Positions 41,859-51,042 of a DNA stretch of 64,000 nucleotides are shown one piece after another; the stretch's first letter is position 1; every line of letters starts with the position of its first letter. Source of the stretch: an uncultured Candidatus Melainabacteria bacterium (GTDB lineage Bacteria > Cyanobacteriota > Vampirovibrionia > Gastranaerophilales > Gastranaerophilaceae). Location: NCBI GenBank assembly GCA_934757245.1, contig CAKVLH010000004.1:70836-134835 (forward strand). Reading direction: 5' to 3'. A model generated the notes under the pieces. The model did not search any database. It had not been told where the DNA came from and saw only the letters and a program-made list of their open reading frames with translations. Both the position numbers and the translations under genes were made by a program.

Positions 41859-44800
41859 ATGAAACAATTGTTTAATAAATATATAATACTGATTTTAGGC
41901 GTTTATGCATTTTGGATAGGGGGAGTTCCTGTAATATTTTCTAAAGTGCTTCCTACTGTTTGCGAGAATATTAGTGTAAACAGCAATTATAACGTCGAAA
42001 TTCTTAACCCCAAATTAAGGCTAAATGTCTTGCCAAAAGCTGTCTTTAGCGCAATGAAAATTACGGTTGAAGACAAAAGCACACGCGATACAACTACGTT
42101 AAACAACTTCAAAATTGATTTAAGATTACTTCCACTGCTTACAGGGCGAGTTCACATAAATTCAATTAGTGCAGATGATTTGCTTGTGAAAGCCAGCGTT
42201 AATAAAGACATAGAGCTTGATAAAGACTTCTTCAAAAACTTAGACAAAACAAAAATCAAATGTAACAGTTTCAAACTTGATGAATTCTCTATAATCCTTA
42301 CACAAAAAGGTCTAAAGTCACCTATTATGTATACGGGCGAAAATATTTTCTTCAAGAAAAATCGCCGATACCTAAAAGCTAACGCAGAAACAAAATTCAA
42401 CATAAACAATTCTATTTCTGATGCGACTGTAAAACTTTATCTTCCGCGTAACAATGATATCAAAAAAAGTGTTGTCGATATCAAAGTTTCAAACTTTGAT
42501 TTAGCACCAATTAGCGATTATTTACGTCAATATTTGCCACAAGATTTAATAGAAACAAAGGGCGTAATCAATGTTTATGTCGACAAATATAAGCTAAATG
42601 CAGAATTGAAAAATTGCGCAGTTCTTATGAAAGATAATGCCAAATCAATGAAATTTCCAGAATTATTGAATGTGGATGCTGATTTTTCAATAACAAGTAA
42701 AATCATTAATTTTAATACCGTAAACATAAATTCAAAAAATATTCATGCGATTTTACGCGGTTCGTTTTCAAATTATTTAGATAAAACATTGTCTGCTATA
42801 AATTTAAATGTTCAACTCGATAAATCACGTGTTGAAGACATTGTAGACATGCTTCCGCCAATCGTAGTTGAAGAATTTAATGTTTACAAATTGAAAAAAT
42901 ATAAATTCTTTGGAGACGCAATCGGCAATTTCACTATCAAAGGCGATATTTATGAACCGGATGTTGTAGGTGATGTATTTATCAGTAATGGAATTTTAAC
43001 GAAACCAATACCAAACGCTAAAGGTGCGACTGTGAAATTGGATTTTACCGGACGTTATATTAATTTTGACGTATTTGTTCCGGCTGGTGGTGCAGAAAAA
43101 GTTTGGGTAAAAGGCGGTGTTGAATTATATAATGTCAAATACGCTGATATGCATATTTGGAGTACAAAAAATGTTAATTTGGCGACAGCGGAAGAAAAAA
43201 TTATACCTATTCATGAAATTTTAAATTTTGTAATTGGACCTGTTCCGATTATGGATGTTAAAGGTAATGGAAACATTGATATAATTGTAAAAGGTAATCG
43301 CAAAAATCCGCATGTCTGGGGTAGTTTGAATTTTAGAAATGTAAAAACTTTTTTTAATGAAATTCCTAACTTAGTTTTGACAGATGCTGAAGCTACACTT
43401 ATTTTTGACGACCAGAATGCTGTATTTACTACAAAAAAAGGCTTGGTTAACGGTAAAAATATCTCAATTAACGGGACTTGCAATTTGTATGGCAAATTCG
43501 ATTTTGACGTTAATACAAAGAACCAAGAAATTGCGTATTTGTTCAATGCAATTCAGACTGCGACAATGATTGATGACGTTAAATCTATGCTTCCAAAACT
43601 GGATTCCATGGGTGGTTTGATTGATTTGCAATTGAAAGTTTATGGTGCTGTAAAAGATATTGAAGATTTAGCGTTTAACCAAAATTTCTTTACAAAGGGA
43701 AAAATTAATCTTTTAGGCAATAAATTTGCTATGCAAGGTATAGAAGTTAAGAATACCAAAGGTGTTTTAGATTTTGATGGTCAAAACGCATCTGCTGATA
43801 TTACATCATATATTGGAAATTCAGCTCTTAGTGCAAAAGCTTCTGTTAAGAATAATTTTGTGGATGCAAATATAAATATTCCGAAACTTAATTTGAACGA
43901 TATCACACCTGATAAGAGCGATTTACAAAACGATATCGGCAATATTTTTGTTAATGTTGTTGCGAAATACAAAGGAAAACTAGACCCTGTTGAATTGGAC
44001 AAAGTCAGTTTTGTTGCAAAAATTCTTGGCGTTGCTCCAAATAACAAACTTAAAATTTCAAACGGTGTAGTAACGCTAAATAACAACAAATTAAAGATTT
44101 CTAATATCAAAGGTAATCTTGCTGATAGTCAATTTGATGTTAATCTTGATGTCGGAAATGTAGTTGGAAAACCTCATGTTAACGGGTTTATTAGATTATC
44201 AACTTTTGATTTAGCGACAATAAACGCGCTTTCTAATTATTCGATTATTCCAAGAGATGTCAAAAAAGCTTTAAATACTCTTAGATTTGATGCCGGCAGA
44301 AAAATCAATCTAAATGCTAAAATCAACCACAACAAAATAAATGCATATACGGATTTGGGCGGATTGTCATTTGTTTATACCCCGCTAGAATTACCGGTAA
44401 AAATCATTAACGGTAGTTTTATTATGCGTAATAATGGTGCGAAACTTAACAAAATTAATTTGTTAGCTGATGATATGCCAATTCTTGTTGATGGTGAAGT
44501 TTACGACTTATTTAATAAACAGAATTTTAATCTGTATTTTAATTCAAAACCGCGTCAAGATTTTATCGATAAATACATTAACAAAAATCAGATTTATCCT
44601 CTGAAAATAAAAGGTGATATTGTCTATTCTGCGCGCGCAAAAGGTGTTTTGAACGACTTTAACCTTAAAACTGATGTTAATATGGCAAAAGATTCAAGCA
44701 TTTATCACCTCGGAGCGACTATTGGCGATATCGAAAATGCGATTGTTTTGAATCTAGATACAAGGGTTTTAAACCAAAAAATCTTAAAAATTAGAGAATT

Positions 44801-46202
44801 TTCGTACGATAAAATTATTGCATCTCAAAGCGGACGTGAAACCAGATTAAACATGCTTAAATCTCGCGGTGAAATCGATATTCTGAAAGACGATTTGGGC
44901 TTTAAAGATTTGGTTATTAAAACTCATAATCCAACCGACGCAAGAATTTTCAACATAATTTTCAGAAAACCGAATATCAAACAAGGTCAATTCACTTCTG
45001 ATTTGAAATTTAACGGCAAAGCGTCTGCACCAAAACTTTTAGGTAACTTTCATATTTTTGAAACCGATATTCCGTTCTTGGATACGACGATGAAAAATAT
45101 TACGTTCTTATTCAAGGATAGAACGATTGATGTGTATTCTATTGGTGAAGTTTTGGGCAATGATGTTAAGATTCAAGCTGTATTAAGAAATAAACTTACT
45201 CCACCGTATTATGTTGAAAAGGCTAATCTTGATACAAAGCTTTTAGACTTAAATCATATTACGAATTTGTTAAAACTTTCTCAAGTTGATAATACAAAAA
45301 CTTTTGATTCGCTTGAAGGTTTTGATTTAGAATCAATTGTAATTAAGAATATGAAGATGAATGCAGATAGTATTCACCTCAGAAATATTGTTGCGGAAAA
45401 CTTTGAAGCTACTGCATCTTTGAATGAAAAACAAGTGTTTAATGTTCATGATTTCAAATTTAATATTGCAAACGGAACACTTGGCGGTAACTTTAATTAT
45501 AATCTTAAAAATAATAATACAGGTTTGAAGCTCAAAGCGCGTGATATTGATGCAAATGACTTATCTATAGCTTTATTTGATTTACAAAACCAAATTTACG
45601 GCGATTTAACCGGTGATATCGTACTTTCTTGTAATGGTGTTGATTTTGATAAATGTATGCAAACGCTTAACGGAAATACAACGTTTAGTGTTGCAAACGG
45701 AAGAATGCCTAAACTAGGTTCATTAGAATATCTTTTGAAAGCCGGAAATCTTTTGAAAGGCGGTTTAACAGGTGTTTCAATTAACAGCGTGATTGATATA
45801 ATTTCACCGTTAAAAACGGGTGATTTTTCTGACATTATTGGTGATATTACAATAAAAGACGGTGTTGCGGATGATATCGAAATCACTACGCGCGGTAAGG
45901 ATTTGAGCTTGTTTATAAGCGGAAAATATAATTTCTCTAATTCTAATGCAGAAATGGAAGTTTTGGGACTTCTATCTAAAAAGATTTCAACTATGTTCGG
46001 GCCTTTAGGTAATGTTTCTTTAAACACACTATTTAACGTTATTCCGGGGGTTGATTTGAGTAAGGATACCAAGGTTTTAGAACATATTAATAAAATTCCG
46101 GGGATAGAATTATCAAATAAAGCTTACCGCAAATTTGTTGCTGAAATCAAAGGTAATATCAACGGCGAAAACTACGTAACAAGCTTTAAGTGGATAAATT
46201 AA
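41859..46202 (+). CDS. Giant AsmA-like (YhdP/TamB class) envelope protein
   Basis: 1447 residues. One N-terminal membrane helix (about 8-30) anchors a very long, beta-rich periplasmic domain with the AsmA start (VEILNPKLRLNVLPKAVFSAMKITVEDK) and an AsmA C-terminal region (LSCNGVDFDKCMQTLNGNTTFSVANGRM and LLSKKISTMFGPLGN, in pieces). Proteins of this class form hydrophobic grooves bridging the two membranes and carry phospholipids to the outer membrane. It stands alone and is the longest gene here; this agrees with the bamA, skp, lgt and Kdo genes in implying a full outer membrane. Confidence 0.85.
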   Translation: MKQLFNKYIILILGVYAFWIGGVPVIFSKVLPTVCENISVNSNYNVEILNPKLRLNVLPKAVFSAMKITVEDKSTRDTTTLNNFKIDLRLLPLLTGRVHINSISADDLLVKASVNKDIELDKDFFKNLDKTKIKCNSFKLDEFSIILTQKGLKSPIMYTGENIFFKKNRRYLKANAETKFNINNSISDATVKLYLPRNNDIKKSVVDIKVSNFDLAPISDYLRQYLPQDLIETKGVINVYVDKYKLNAELKNCAVLMKDNAKSMKFPELLNVDADFSITSKIINFNTVNINSKNIHAILRGSFSNYLDKTLSAINLNVQLDKSRVEDIVDMLPPIVVEEFNVYKLKKYKFFGDAIGNFTIKGDIYEPDVVGDVFISNGILTKPIPNAKGATVKLDFTGRYINFDVFVPAGGAEKVWVKGGVELYNVKYADMHIWSTKNVNLATAEEKIIPIHEILNFVIGPVPIMDVKGNGNIDIIVKGNRKNPHVWGSLNFRNVKTFFNEIPNLVLTDAEATLIFDDQNAVFTTKKGLVNGKNISINGTCNLYGKFDFDVNTKNQEIAYLFNAIQTATMIDDVKSMLPKLDSMGGLIDLQLKVYGAVKDIEDLAFNQNFFTKGKINLLGNKFAMQGIEVKNTKGVLDFDGQNASADITSYIGNSALSAKASVKNNFVDANINIPKLNLNDITPDKSDLQNDIGNIFVNVVAKYKGKLDPVELDKVSFVAKILGVAPNNKLKISNGVVTLNNNKLKISNIKGNLADSQFDVNLDVGNVVGKPHVNGFIRLSTFDLATINALSNYSIIPRDVKKALNTLRFDAGRKINLNAKINHNKINAYTDLGGLSFVYTPLELPVKIINGSFIMRNNGAKLNKINLLADDMPILVDGEVYDLFNKQNFNLYFNSKPRQDFIDKYINKNQIYPLKIKGDIVYSARAKGVLNDFNLKTDVNMAKDSSIYHLGATIGDIENAIVLNLDTRVLNQKILKIREFSYDKIIASQSGRETRLNMLKSRGEIDILKDDLGFKDLVIKTHNPTDARIFNIIFRKPNIKQGQFTSDLKFNGKASAPKLLGNFHIFETDIPFLDTTMKNITFLFKDRTIDVYSIGEVLGNDVKIQAVLRNKLTPPYYVEKANLDTKLLDLNHITNLLKLSQVDNTKTFDSLEGFDLESIVIKNMKMNADSIHLRNIVAENFEATASLNEKQVFNVHDFKFNIANGTLGGNFNYNLKNNNTGLKLKARDIDANDLSIALFDLQNQIYGDLTGDIVLSCNGVDFDKCMQTLNGNTTFSVANGRMPKLGSLEYLLKAGNLLKGGLTGVSINSVIDIISPLKTGDFSDIIGDITIKDGVADDIEITTRGKDLSLFISGKYNFSNSNAEMEVLGLLSKKISTMFGPLGNVSLNTLFNVIPGVDLSKDTKVLEHINKIPGIELSNKAYRKFVAEIKGNINGENYVTSFKWIN

Positions 46203-46274
46203 TACAAACCCGTTAGCTAAATATTAACATAGAGGAACATTTATTCAAATTGAAAAATGGCTAAAATTTGTTAT

Positions 46275-46288
46275 ATTGTTAATACAAT
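46275..46288. promoter_or_regulatory. Possible antitoxin operator
   Basis: Inverted repeat ATTGT-TAAT-ACAAT 25 nt before the relB-like start, a likely place for RelB/DinJ autoregulation. Confidence 0.4.
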
Positions 46289-46312
46289 GTATGAACAACA
46301 GTGAGGTAATTT

Positions 46313-46585
46313 ATGTCTCAAGCAAATATAAGAATAAGAGTAAATAGCTCATTAAAGCAGGACTTTGACGATTTGTGTAATGAGTTGGGTGTAAATATGT
46401 CAACTGCAATTACTATGTTCATAAAAGCAGCGGTTAGAGAACAAGGAATTCCTTTTGCGCTTTCTATAAACGATTATAATAAAGAAACCAAAAAGGTTAT
46501 TGAAGATGCAAATAACGGAATAGGTTTATCTAAGGCATACAGTTCTGTTGATGATATGATGAATGATATCTTAAAGGATGATTAA
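46313..46585 (+). CDS. RelB/DinJ-family antitoxin
   Basis: 90 residues. The N-terminal ribbon-helix-helix ANIRIRVNSSLKQDFDDLCNELGVNMSTAITMFIKAAVREQGIPF is typical (shown here in part: NIRIRVNSSLK, GVNMSTAITMFIK, REQGIPFAL). The C-terminal tail would wrap the toxin. Its stop overlaps the ATG of a toxin frame that is now broken, so it survives as an orphan. Confidence 0.9.
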   Translation: MSQANIRIRVNSSLKQDFDDLCNELGVNMSTAITMFIKAAVREQGIPFALSINDYNKETKKVIEDANNGIGLSKAYSSVDDMMNDILKDD

Positions 46586-46718
46586 TGTACAATTTAAGAT
46601 ATACACAGGCTGTAGAGAATGCCATATAGAGCCTGATTGGCTTCTTGTCTATGAAATTCTTAATAACGAGCTTGTAATATTGCTTCTTACAACCGGCAGT
46701 CATAGCGATTTGTTTTAA
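46585..46718 (+). pseudogene. Broken YafQ-type toxin
   Basis: Starts MYNLRYTQ in frame from ATG 46585, then jumps frame; from about 46611 the other frame reads CRECHIEPDWLLVYEI and ends LLTTGSHSDLF-stop, the conserved C terminus of YafQ mRNA interferases including the catalytic His region. About half the gene is missing between the two parts, so no active toxin can be made. Confidence 0.85.
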
Positions 46719-46724
46719 ACTCGA

Positions 46725-47429
46725 CTATGCACCGAATCTGCGATTTCTGCGTTTGTATTCAACTACGCATTCTGCCAATCTTTCTTTATCAAATTCCGGC
46801 CAGAATTCTTTTATTACGATAAATTCAGAATAAGCAATTTGCCATAAGAGATAGTTAGAAACTCGCATTTCTCCGCCGGTTCGGATTAACAAATCAGGAT
46901 CAGGAATATTTGCTGTGTACAAATGCTTAGAAATAGTTTCCTCGGTTATATCAGTTTCTCCTGAGGCTACGATTTCTCTAACTGCATGTACAATTTCATC
47001 ACGAGAACCATAATTAAATGCGATTTGTAAATTAACGCCGGTATTGTTTTTAGTTGTCTCAACGGAATTTTTTAAGATTTCTTGCAATTTAGGGCTTAAT
47101 TTAGTCGTGTCGCCTATAAATGATATTACAACATTGTTTTCATGCATTTCTTTTAATTCGTTTTTTAATGTTTGCCCCAACAAATCCATTAAGAAATTCA
47201 CTTCTTCCGGCTTTCTGTTCCAATTTTCAGTTGAAAACGCATAAACAGTCAAATATTTTATACCGAAATCATCACAAGCTCTCATTGTAGCTTTTAAAGC
47301 ATCAACGCCTTTTTTATGTCCGAAAGCTGATGGCAAATTTCTTTCTTTTGCCCAGCGTCTGTTGCCATCCATAATTATAGCTACATGTTTTAAAGCACAT
47401 TCTTTTACAATCTTTTTGATATCTTCCAT
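46725..47429 (-). CDS. uppS: Undecaprenyl diphosphate synthase
   Basis: 234 residues. It makes the C55 lipid carrier for peptidoglycan and polysaccharides. IIMDGNRRWAKERNLP (catalytic Asp), FGHKKG, YAFSTENWNR and IPDPDLLIRTGGEMRVSN...EFWPEFD are diagnostic (cis-prenyltransferase). ATG 47429 (MEDIKKIVKE) is preferred: the longer frame would start inside a GTTGGG-family palindrome. It follows an M14 peptidase gene on the same strand. Confidence 0.96.
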   Translation of the reverse strand: MEDIKKIVKECALKHVAIIMDGNRRWAKERNLPSAFGHKKGVDALKATMRACDDFGIKYLTVYAFSTENWNRKPEEVNFLMDLLGQTLKNELKEMHENNVVISFIGDTTKLSPKLQEILKNSVETTKNNTGVNLQIAFNYGSRDEIVHAVREIVASGETDITEETISKHLYTANIPDPDLLIRTGGEMRVSNYLLWQIAYSEFIVIKEFWPEFDKERLAECVVEYKRRNRRFGA

Positions 47430-47447
47430 TTTTATTTCCCAGTTTTT

Positions 47448-47466
47448 GTTGGGGGATAATCCCAAC
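47448..47466. repeat. GTTGGG-family palindrome
   Basis: GTTGGGGGATAATCCCAAC, 19 nt upstream of the uppS ATG; a GGTGGAGG/CCTCTCC composite follows to about 47515. Confidence 0.7.
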
Positions 47467-47534
47467 TTATATTTATCACGTTTTTCCTCTCCTCGGTGGA
47501 GGGTTAGGGTGGGGGCTTATTTCCCCATTTCCCA

Positions 47535-48140
47535 TTAAAAATCTTCCAATATTTCAAATATCTTGAACATTGGCATTAGCAGTTTTTTCACATCAATTTC
47601 TTCGTCTAATTCGAGAGTAATCGTTGGAATACCTTTTTCAATTCCCGCCCAAGTTCCAAAACTTCCGGGAGTTGGATAACCAATTGAAGCTTCAATCGGA
47701 TATCCGATAATTTTAGAAATCTTTTGAGCAACTTCTAGCGCATCTCCATCATAGTTAACAACTTTGAATGGAGCATGCAATGTTAAAATCAATTTTGGTT
47801 CATATTTTTCAATAAGATTAACCAAAAACTTTGTTTCAACTTCGCTTGCCGGAGATTCACCGCCAAAGAATTCGTTTTTTTCTGTTAATTCCCAGTTCTC
47901 AGTCGGAAAATTACGATTAATGTCAACTCCGCGTGAATTTACTCTTGTTTTAGCTCGTACTCCGTCAGGATTTACACAAGGTACAAACATCAATTTTGTA
48001 TTCGGATTAATTTTAAGATATTCGTTAATCAAAAATTCGCCTTGAGGTTCATCACCGTGCATACAACCCAAAACAAGAACTGAATTATGATTTTCGTTCT
48101 GTATGAATTTTATAGAATTACCTTGCGCAGTCTCAACCAT
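47535..48140 (-). CDS. M14-family zinc carboxypeptidase (MpaA-like)
   Basis: 201 residues. Zinc ligands GCMHGDEPQGE (His28, Glu31) and TLHAPF, substrate arginine in RGVDINRNFPT and catalytic Glu in ITLELDEE are all present. The short length and NRNFPTENW motif are typical of murein-peptide amidases (MpaA), which cut gamma-D-glutamyl-diaminopimelate bonds during wall recycling. It lies between an M16-like gene and uppS in one minus-strand run. Confidence 0.85.
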   Translation of the reverse strand: MVETAQGNSIKFIQNENHNSVLVLGCMHGDEPQGEFLINEYLKINPNTKLMFVPCVNPDGVRAKTRVNSRGVDINRNFPTENWELTEKNEFFGGESPASEVETKFLVNLIEKYEPKLILTLHAPFKVVNYDGDALEVAQKISKIIGYPIEASIGYPTPGSFGTWAGIEKGIPTITLELDEEIDVKKLLMPMFKIFEILEDF

Positions 48141-48150
48141 TTCAAATTCC

Positions 48151-49347
48151 TTATGGTTTTAGAACTGATAAAACATAATCATCTGTAAAGTATTTGTTAG
48201 CGTAGGCTTGTAATTGTTCGCTTGTAACAGCTCTAAGTTTTTCAATAACTTGTTTTTGGTAATCAAAAGGTTTACCCATAATTGAATAATAAGCCATCAT
48301 ATTCGCTTGTTGCGCGTTTGTTTCACTTATGAACTGTTGCTTTCCGATTAAATTATTTTTCGCATTATGTAATTCTTCTGCACTAACAGGAATATTTTTA
48401 ATCTTTTCAATTTCTTCTTTAAAACCTTCAATTGAAGTTTGAATGTTGCTTGGTTCAGTTCCTATATAAATACTGAAAACTGCAGATTTTTTATGCGTTT
48501 CGTAAGCTGTTCTTACGGTATAAGCCAATCCTTTTTTCTCTCTAAGTTCAAGGAACAATCTTGAAGAAAGACCGCTTGCACCTAAAATTACGTTCAATAA
48601 CATTATTGCAGGATAATCTTCTTCACCTATTGTTGCAACTCTCCAACCTTGAAGAATTTGCGCTTGGTTTGCATCCGGTTTTAAGATTTCTGTATAATCT
48701 TGTTTTAAAGCTTCAGGTGCCGGAATTTCTGATTCAACATCTTTGCTTTCCGGAATTTCGCCTAAATATTTTTCAACAAGATTTTCATCAATATCACCAA
48801 CTACAGCAAGAGTTTTGCGACTGTTGCTTAAAATATAATTATAAGAATTTACAACATTTTCTTGAGTAACATTGTCGATTTCTTCAAGGACTTTTGTGTA
48901 GCTGTTTCCGTAAAAATGGTTTTTGTATATTGATTTTGTGAACAAGTCTGAAACTTTTACTTTGGCAGAATCTAATTCAGCCATAAGTTCACCTTTTAGC
49001 ATTTGTCTTTCTTTTTCAAATTCTTGAAAAGTAGAATTTAGAATTATATCTTGAAGAATAGATAATGCTAGTTCAAAATCTTCATTTAAACAAACAAAAC
49101 GAAATCTTAAATAATCTGATTTCATTTCTGAACTTAATTCTATTGCGTTTTCATCTAAAATTGATGAAAGTTCTTCAGATGAATATTTTTTTGTACCTTT
49201 CATCAGAAGTCTGTTCATAGTTGTATATTCGCCGGCATGTGCTTCCGGTTTTGTAATTGATAAATTAAGAGTTAATGCAACTCTTGGAGTATTTTCGTTT
49301 CTCTTGAAACAAGCTCTAATCTTATTTTTTAATTCAAATTCTTTCAT
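48151..49347 (-). CDS. M16-family protein without the zinc motif
   Basis: 398 residues with the two M16 half-domains (GASGLSSRLFLELREKKGLAYTV, in part SSRLFLELREKKGLAY, marks the C half). At the place of the HxxEH zinc motif it reads TMNRLLMKGT, so it cannot bind zinc. M16 enzymes often act as a pair of one active and one inactive subunit; the active-type partner may be the gene at 57226. ATG 49347 is chosen over an upstream start in the leader. The M14 peptidase gene follows within 10 nt. Confidence 0.88.
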   Translation of the reverse strand: MKEFELKNKIRACFKRNENTPRVALTLNLSITKPEAHAGEYTTMNRLLMKGTKKYSSEELSSILDENAIELSSEMKSDYLRFRFVCLNEDFELALSILQDIILNSTFQEFEKERQMLKGELMAELDSAKVKVSDLFTKSIYKNHFYGNSYTKVLEEIDNVTQENVVNSYNYILSNSRKTLAVVGDIDENLVEKYLGEIPESKDVESEIPAPEALKQDYTEILKPDANQAQILQGWRVATIGEEDYPAIMLLNVILGASGLSSRLFLELREKKGLAYTVRTAYETHKKSAVFSIYIGTEPSNIQTSIEGFKEEIEKIKNIPVSAEELHNAKNNLIGKQQFISETNAQQANMMAYYSIMGKPFDYQKQVIEKLRAVTSEQLQAYANKYFTDDYVLSVLKP

Positions 49348-49457
49348 ACGACAATTTAAGCACAAAATTTGAGTTATGTAAATAAAAACTCGATTTTAGC
49401 GAAGTAAATGTTTGACAAATAATTTTTCTCTTGGTATATTAGTGATTGTGAAACCGC

Positions 49458-49536
49458 GGGCATGTGGTGGAATGGTAGACACGCTAGTCTTAGGAACTAG
49501 TGCGAAAGCGTGGGAGTTCGAGTCTCTTCATGCCCA
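49458..49536 (+). tRNA. tRNA-Leu(UAG)
   Basis: Acceptor GGGCATG / CATGCCC, D-arm with GGTGGAATGGTAGACACG (leucine-type), anticodon stem CTAGT / ACTAG around CTTAGGA giving UAG, class II variable arm GCGAAAGC, T-loop TTCGAGT, discriminator A. CCA is not encoded. Confidence 0.95.
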
Positions 49537-49543
49537 ATTATAT

Positions 49544-49573
49544 AAAGACTTCTTTTTAAAGGAAGTCTTTTTT
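49544..49573 (+). terminator. Terminator after tRNA-Leu
   Basis: Stem AAAGACTTC / GAAGTCTTT with an 11-nt loop and T-run, 8 nt after the tRNA. Confidence 0.88.
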
Positions 49574-49618
49574 ATTTGCAAAAAGCTACATTGTTAATGT
49601 TAACCAACTTATGCACAA

Positions 49619-50320
49619 TTATTTATCAAACATTTTGTTATACCTTTTTATATAATTGATTTGCCTAGTCGCATGACTTACTGCGCGTAAATTACCTAGT
49701 TTTTCATTGATTTCAAGAGATTTTTTATAAAGTGCAATTGCATCTTGTGGCTTTTTATAAAGAAGCATTTGCGCTAAATTAGAATAAGTAAACGCTAGTT
49801 GTGATTGGATACTTTCTTTCGTTGCCGGCTGTCTATGTATGCTTACGAAGTTTTTTGCACTTTCTTCATAATCGGCAAGAATCTTTTTACAACAATCTTT
49901 TTTCTGTTGCAACGCTCTAAATAATCCACGCCTATTTCCACTTTGCTGGCAAACTTCCTCCAAATCTACAATTCGCGCAAGTTCATGCAAGCTATCATTA
50001 TTTTCTCTAAATCTTACAATCGTTCGTTCTAAAATACTTTCAGGCGTTTCGCGTAATTTAAAAGACATACAAAACTTACTGAGTTCATTGAGTAAAAGTG
50101 TGCAAATATTTGAATTTCCACAAGAATCTATTTGTTTTGACAGCTCTAAAGTTTTGTCATAGAATTGCTGAACTTGTCCGCTATTTACAAATAAATCTCG
50201 AACTTCTCTATAGTTTTCTTTTATTTCCGGCATTGAGATTCTAGTGCTATTACAATTTTTACTAAAATTTTTGTAAGCACTTTGAAAAATCTCATCAATG
50301 GAACCACGAATTACCTTCAT
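49619..50320 (-). CDS. TPR-type protein of unknown function
   Basis: 233 residues, soluble. The C-terminal part has one clear TPR-like unit (FTYSNLAQMLLYKKPQDAIALYKKSLEINEKLG, from ~170) and the rest is helical with scattered cysteines. No known domain. Upstream, AGCAATTTT, 12 nt and TACTTATATTAT (50323-50355) match the shared core promoter but end only 2 nt before the ATG, so either the mRNA is leaderless or the match is chance. Confidence 0.68.
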   Translation of the reverse strand: MKVIRGSIDEIFQSAYKNFSKNCNSTRISMPEIKENYREVRDLFVNSGQVQQFYDKTLELSKQIDSCGNSNICTLLLNELSKFCMSFKLRETPESILERTIVRFRENNDSLHELARIVDLEEVCQQSGNRRGLFRALQQKKDCCKKILADYEESAKNFVSIHRQPATKESIQSQLAFTYSNLAQMLLYKKPQDAIALYKKSLEINEKLGNLRAVSHATRQINYIKRYNKMFDK

Positions 50321-50413
50321 AAATAATATAAGTATTTATGAAGGTAAAAATTGCTATATCCTGTAATATTTATTTACAAGCTAACTGATTAATTTTATTT
50401 TAAAGTTTATAAC

Positions 50414-50899
50414 CTAACCTTCTTCAAAAGGTATAGTTATAATATATTTATTTCCTTTTCTCTCTTTAGAAATCTTATTAGTAATAAGTTCTTCATCCAA
50501 ATAGAATGATTGAGAAAAATTCATGATTCTTTCTCCTCTCAATTCTTTTTGTTGCATATCACCAGAAATCGTAATTACATTATCTTTCAAGCTAACATCA
50601 ACATTCTTTTCATCATCACCCAATGGTTTTAAATCAACAATAACTTTGTACTCACTAGCTTCTTTTACCAAATTAACAAGCATTGGCGACATTCTTGGAA
50701 CAAAAGGGTTTTCCATCATTTTGTCATCAAATTTTTCTATCTTATGCATAGTTTTTTCAAGCTTTTTAATCTGATATTCAGGATTTAGCATTCTGTTTAA
50801 AGTCAAATCAACAGCCAGATAAAACGCTAAAAATGCACCTAAAAATGTTGCAATAATGACGCCAACAACTTTTAATAAATGATGTTTGTTTTCTTCCAT
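50414..50899 (-). CDS. Membrane-anchored Hsp20 / alpha-crystallin protein
   Basis: 161 residues. An N-terminal membrane helix (VVGVIIATFLGAFLAFYLAV, about 11-30) is followed by a linker and an alpha-crystallin domain from about 80 (YKVIVDLKPLGDDEKNVDV, DNVITISGDM, FSQSFYLDEELI, KYIITIPFEEG). Small heat-shock proteins are normally soluble; the anchor would hold this holdase at the membrane. It has AAAGGAG before the ATG and its own short transcript. Confidence 0.85.
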   Translation of the reverse strand: MEENKHHLLKVVGVIIATFLGAFLAFYLAVDLTLNRMLNPEYQIKKLEKTMHKIEKFDDKMMENPFVPRMSPMLVNLVKEASEYKVIVDLKPLGDDEKNVDVSLKDNVITISGDMQQKELRGERIMNFSQSFYLDEELITNKISKERKGNKYIITIPFEEG

Positions 50900-51042
50900 A
50901 ATAAAACTCCTTTCTTAAAAGCAACTTTTTGCTTCTTAATTTTCACTCTTTTCAAATGTTTTACATCATTGTATTAGTGAAAGCAATAACCTAATCGGGT
51001 ACTCTGCTTATAATAATGTAAAAAGGAGTTATTTTATCTTCG

